Shown here: piece by piece, positions 61,348 through 64,000 of the stretch
Numbering within the stretch: the first letter of the stretch is position 1
How the letters are laid out: each line of letters opens with the position of its first letter
From: JABAAI01 sp965261955
GTDB taxonomy: Bacteria; Spirochaetota; Leptospiria; Leptospirales; Leptonemataceae
Assembly: GCA_965261955.1 (NCBI GenBank)
Contig: CBDHEM010000069.1
Location: 186,001-250,000, forward strand
Length of the DNA stretch: 64,000 bases
Reading direction: 5' to 3'
Translations under genes and position numbers: made by a program
Notes under the pieces: model-generated
The model's input: the letters and a program-made list of their open reading frames with translations, nothing else
What the model was told of the DNA's origin: nothing
The model's database searches: none

Positions 61348-62814
61348 TTGGCATTTTTAATGGGACATAATATAGAAATCGAATATTGGGAAGAATGTAA
61401 AAAACATTTGAGAAACCACATCTCGCCGGCTTTGTACCAAAGTATTATTTCTCCCATCTCTCCCAGTATGGAAAAGAACGTAGAACCCAATAACTTACGA
61501 TTGCAAAAATTAGAATTATGTGTACCAAACCAAAAAATAGCTACGCGTCTTTCTCAACGCTATCTTCCCATGATCAAAAATTTTTTTTCCGAGATACCAT
61601 TGCAATACCAAGTAAGCATACGTATCGCCAATAAGCCAGATAAAAACGTAAATGAGCCAATAGTTTATCAGGAAAAAAATACTGAACCGTATAATCAAAG
61701 AGCTAACCAGCAAAATAAGATAGCTGACTCCAACTTCATACAAAATATAGAAAAAAGGAATATCAAAAAAGAGAGAAGCCATTTCAGCAATTCCTGCATA
61801 AAAGATTGCTCTTCTTTATCCGGCGGTAACTTTTGTATTCCACAAGTAAACTTATTTCAAATAGAAAGACTTTGGCGCGAACCCACTACGCTTTACCACA
61901 TGTATGGGAAAGAAGGAAGTGGGAAGAGTACTATAGGAGCTGCTTTTGTAAAAAGCCAAGAAGAATTGGGAAGGCGCTCTCAATTTTTAAAGTTTGAAGC
62001 GTTTCTTTCTGATCTAGCTGTGGTAGCTCGTAATCGTGATAGTGTGAATTGGCGTAAACGACTGCGAGAATATGAATGCTTAGTTATTGATGACTTCCAT
62101 TACATCAAACCCAATGCTCTTCGTTCCCAAGAAGAACTTCTATACCTCATCGACTATTTTCTACAAGCAGGGAAGTGTATTATGTTTTGTACAGACCGAC
62201 CGGTTTCTCAAATGAAGCTGACACCTCCTCTACTCTCTCGTCTACAGGCTGCACGAAAAATCCCCCTATGCTATCCGGAACAAAAAGAAAGAGAAAGAAT
62301 ACTCAAACAAGAAAATGAAAACTATGGCTTGCATCTAAAAAAAGAACTCAGTGTGTACCTGAGTAAGCGTATTTCCAGAGACATGCGCCGGTTAAAGAGT
62401 GCCGTTTGGCGTATAGCTGAATTCCATTCTTACTCCAACACTATAGATAATCCAGAACTCACAATAGCAAATATAGGTTTGGATTTCCTTGATAGAGAAT
62501 GTCAAGATTTGTACACAAAAACCACAGAAATGACACCACAAGCCGTAATACAAATTGTGGCTGATTTTTATAAGATATCACCAAAATGCATTACTGGCCC
62601 AGCTAGAGATAAACGATATTCGCTGGCTCGTCATGTAGTTGCTTATTTTTGTACAAACTATTTGAAAATGAACCTAAAGGAGAGTGCTCAAGTGATTGGT
62701 CGTCAGGATCATGCAAGTGCTTCTCATGCTAGAAACAAAGTCGAAAAACTAATGGAAAGGGACCTATTCTTTCGTCGCCAACTACAGGAACTCTTTCTGC
62801 AAATTCAATCATAA
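61348..62814 (+). CDS. dnaA: Chromosomal replication initiator DnaA
   Basis: A protein of 488 residues, TTG start with AGGAG 10 nt upstream. Domain I (YWEECKKHLRNHISPALYQS) and an Asn/Lys-rich linker (about 95-155) precede the AAA+ domain. Walker A is YGKEGSGKST (about 186-195; Ser for the usual second Thr/His) and Walker B is LVIDDFHYI (about 246), and the sensor is LLSRLQAARKI. Domain IV has VADFYKISPKCITGPARDKR and the DnaA signature GRQDHASASHARNK (about 450). Domain III is diverged from typical DnaA. No dnaN/recF/gyrB follows, and no DnaA box cluster is seen nearby. Confidence 0.92.
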   Translation: MAFLMGHNIEIEYWEECKKHLRNHISPALYQSIISPISPSMEKNVEPNNLRLQKLELCVPNQKIATRLSQRYLPMIKNFFSEIPLQYQVSIRIANKPDKNVNEPIVYQEKNTEPYNQRANQQNKIADSNFIQNIEKRNIKKERSHFSNSCIKDCSSLSGGNFCIPQVNLFQIERLWREPTTLYHMYGKEGSGKSTIGAAFVKSQEELGRRSQFLKFEAFLSDLAVVARNRDSVNWRKRLREYECLVIDDFHYIKPNALRSQEELLYLIDYFLQAGKCIMFCTDRPVSQMKLTPPLLSRLQAARKIPLCYPEQKERERILKQENENYGLHLKKELSVYLSKRISRDMRRLKSAVWRIAEFHSYSNTIDNPELTIANIGLDFLDRECQDLYTKTTEMTPQAVIQIVADFYKISPKCITGPARDKRYSLARHVVAYFCTNYLKMNLKESAQVIGRQDHASASHARNKVEKLMERDLFFRRQLQELFLQIQS

Positions 62815-62870
62815 ATCATATGATGTCATCTTCAACTATTTAAAGACTTTTTTTACCGGGTATGTCTCTC

Positions 62871-62904
62871 CATAATTTTATGATATCTTGATCATAAAAT
62901 TATG
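62871..62904 (+). terminator. 14-bp perfect inverted repeat after dnaA
   Basis: CATAATTTTATGAT (62871-62884) is repeated inverted at 62891-62904 with a 6-nt loop. It is entirely AT-rich and 57 nt after the dnaA stop. It may be a terminator or processing hairpin, although there is no T run after it. Confidence 0.45.
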
Positions 62905-63081
62905 AGTAAGCGTCAAACATAGCCAAGGTTCAAGAGCTAGTGGATTATGATTATATCAAGAGTTTATGCTATATGAACTATTTACGCTTGACATTAGTAG
63001 GGTGGAAACCCCCGACTTGATTGGATAGTTTATTCTGAAAATACCCTTAAAAAAGGTAAGAACATTTTATTTTTATCGGAA

Positions 63082-63726
63082 GTGCAAAGAACTATTTTTA
63101 TCGGTGATGTCCACGGCTGTTTACATGAGCTCCAAAAAATGATAGATCTTTTGCAACCTAAAAAAAAAGATCATGTTATACTTTTAGGAGACATGATTAA
63201 TCGAGGTCCAGAACCTGCGGGCGTGGTGGAATTTGTTAAAGGGAAAAAGTTTTCATGCGTGTTAGGTAATCATGAAGAACACTACTTACAAAACTGGAAA
63301 AAAAAAGATCAATATAAAATATTACGCGAAAAAATTGGGTTTAGGTTACACTCTTGGCTAAAAAAACTCCCTCTGTACATACAAAAAAAGGACTTCATTG
63401 CCGTACACGCCGGACTACAACCAAACACAAAAATATCGAAAGGGAAATCCAAAGTACTGTTAAATATACGAACATGGGATGGTAAGGGGGATAACTTAAG
63501 TCATCCGGCTAACCCTCCTTGGTATGATTTTTATACCGGAGAGTGTCCTGTCTTTTATGGGCACTGGGCAAGTCAGGGTCTCTGCATTCGCAAAAATACC
63601 TTTGGATTAGATTCTGGTTGTGTTTATGGAGGAGAACTTTCGGCATATATCCTAGAAGAAAAACAACTAGTTCAAGTCAAATCTGCAAAAAGTTATGCAA
63701 AACGCACAAGAATAAAATGGAACTGA
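63082..63726 (+). CDS. ApaH/PrpE-like metallophosphatase
   Basis: A protein of 214 residues, GTG start. TIFIGDVHGCLHELQKMIDL, LLGDMINRGPEPAGVV and VLGNHEEHYL are the calcineurin-like metallophosphatase motifs (GDxHG, GDxxxRG, GNHE). FYGHWASQGLCI and GLDSGCVYGGELSAYIL match the ApaH/PrpE-like group, which hydrolyses diadenosine tetraphosphate or dephosphorylates proteins. It overlaps the next gene by 10 nt. It is transcribed from dnaA's side, with 267 bp between. Confidence 0.87.
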   Translation: MQRTIFIGDVHGCLHELQKMIDLLQPKKKDHVILLGDMINRGPEPAGVVEFVKGKKFSCVLGNHEEHYLQNWKKKDQYKILREKIGFRLHSWLKKLPLYIQKKDFIAVHAGLQPNTKISKGKSKVLLNIRTWDGKGDNLSHPANPPWYDFYTGECPVFYGHWASQGLCIRKNTFGLDSGCVYGGELSAYILEEKQLVQVKSAKSYAKRTRIKWN

Positions 63727-64000
63727 AAGAAGAAAATCATCGTCTGAAAGCACTCATTTCCTCCTTTGCAGAAGTGAGTTCTTCGCTAGACATCCAAACA
63801 GTTTTATTGAATTCCATTACCACAGCGACAAAACTGATGAATGCAGAGATTGGTTCTATCGCTTTGCTTAATGAGCATGAGAACGCCTTACTTTTTGTAG
63901 AATCAACCGATAGTAATTTTGATAAACTAAAAAAACTCAGCATACCACTTGGAAAGGGTATTGCAGGTTCCGTTGCCAAAAGTGGGATTTCTATCTGTGT
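63717..64000 (+). CDS. GAF-domain protein, C-terminus cut by window edge
   Basis: The frame from the ATG at 63717 overlaps the phosphatase end and runs off the right edge (94 codons seen). MELKEENHRLKALISSFAEV is a coiled-coil-like start, and SSLDIQTVLLNSITTATKLM then MNAEIGSIALLNEHENALLF and IPLGKGIAGSVAKSG are a GAF domain. Such proteins usually continue with a PP2C (RsbU-type), GGDEF or histidine kinase domain. The output domain is out of view. The 10-nt overlap implies co-expression with the phosphatase. Confidence 0.8.
   Translation, partial: MELKEENHRLKALISSFAEVSSSLDIQTVLLNSITTATKLMNAEIGSIALLNEHENALLFVESTDSNFDKLKKLSIPLGKGIAGSVAKSGISIC

Noticed and set aside
62815..63081. Replication origin after dnaA
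   Set aside because: No cluster of TTATCCACA-like boxes was found by eye; only a 14-bp AT-rich hairpin. Kept as a hairpin only.

Overview
The window is AT-rich bacterial DNA and most likely comes from a spirochaete. The supporting signs are a FapA/DUF342 protein next to a MotA-type motor protein, a MurA with Asp in place of the usual catalytic Cys (seen in Borrelia and treponemes), many putative lipoproteins with relaxed lipoboxes, two Borrelia Bdr-like coiled-coil paralogues, and the order scpA-scpB-pheA-tyrA-cmk-rpsA. No rRNA or other decisive phylogenetic marker is present, so the phylum is an inference. GTG and TTG starts are common and Shine-Dalgarno signals are often weak.

Layout. 1-4600 (minus): a MoxR ATPase, DUF58 protein and membrane transglutaminase operon, the last cut by the window edge. 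4800-8900 (minus): clpB, apaG and a coiled-coil nuclease-like protein. 9057-12600: accessory DNA with a broken IS5-family element, a GC-rich repeat island, a small lipoprotein and an IS481-type relic. 12760-20730: obgE, then scpA-scpB-pheA-tyrA and cmk-rpsA (chromosome segregation, Phe/Tyr synthesis, translation). 20760-26530 (minus): a SPOR-like protein, murA, and a TRAP transporter resembling the 2-oxoacid type, with murA overlapping the dctM stop. 27180-35180: motA, fapA, a GT2 glycosyltransferase, a PQQ-propeller lipoprotein, a GT9 heptosyltransferase-like enzyme and thiD. 35300-39200: a second accessory island with two deleted IS3 derivatives in inverted orientation, a frameshifted brnT with intact brnA, two further broken IS5 copies and a second GC-rich repeat island. 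39209-45950 (minus): an overlapping trio (TPR plus nuclease-like membrane protein, lipoprotein, CapA-like phosphatase), then split coaB/coaC and mutL. 46600-54820: murG, murC, the Bdr-like pair, queE-queD-unknown-adenosine deaminase-like, and a DegT aminotransferase. 54900-64000: a fourth IS5 relic, a lipoprotein pseudogene, tRNA-Thr and tRNA-Tyr, a GH31 protein that seems to lack its catalytic residues, a lone FecCD permease, a SufT-like protein, dnaA, an ApaH-like phosphatase and the start of a GAF protein.

Two features run through the window. First, a dispersed palindromic repeat of about 72-122 bp (typically about 105), with GGGACTGTTGCAAAAT-like termini, occurs at least nine times between genes. 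Second, mobile DNA is uniformly decayed: all four IS5 copies carry different lesions, and the IS3 and IS481 sequences are only fragments. Together these suggest a genome that was invaded by mobile elements and is now losing them. No CRISPR array, prophage or intact transposase was seen. The least explained parts are the palindromic repeat family, the GC-rich repeat islands and the 39.2-42.5 kb three-gene operon.
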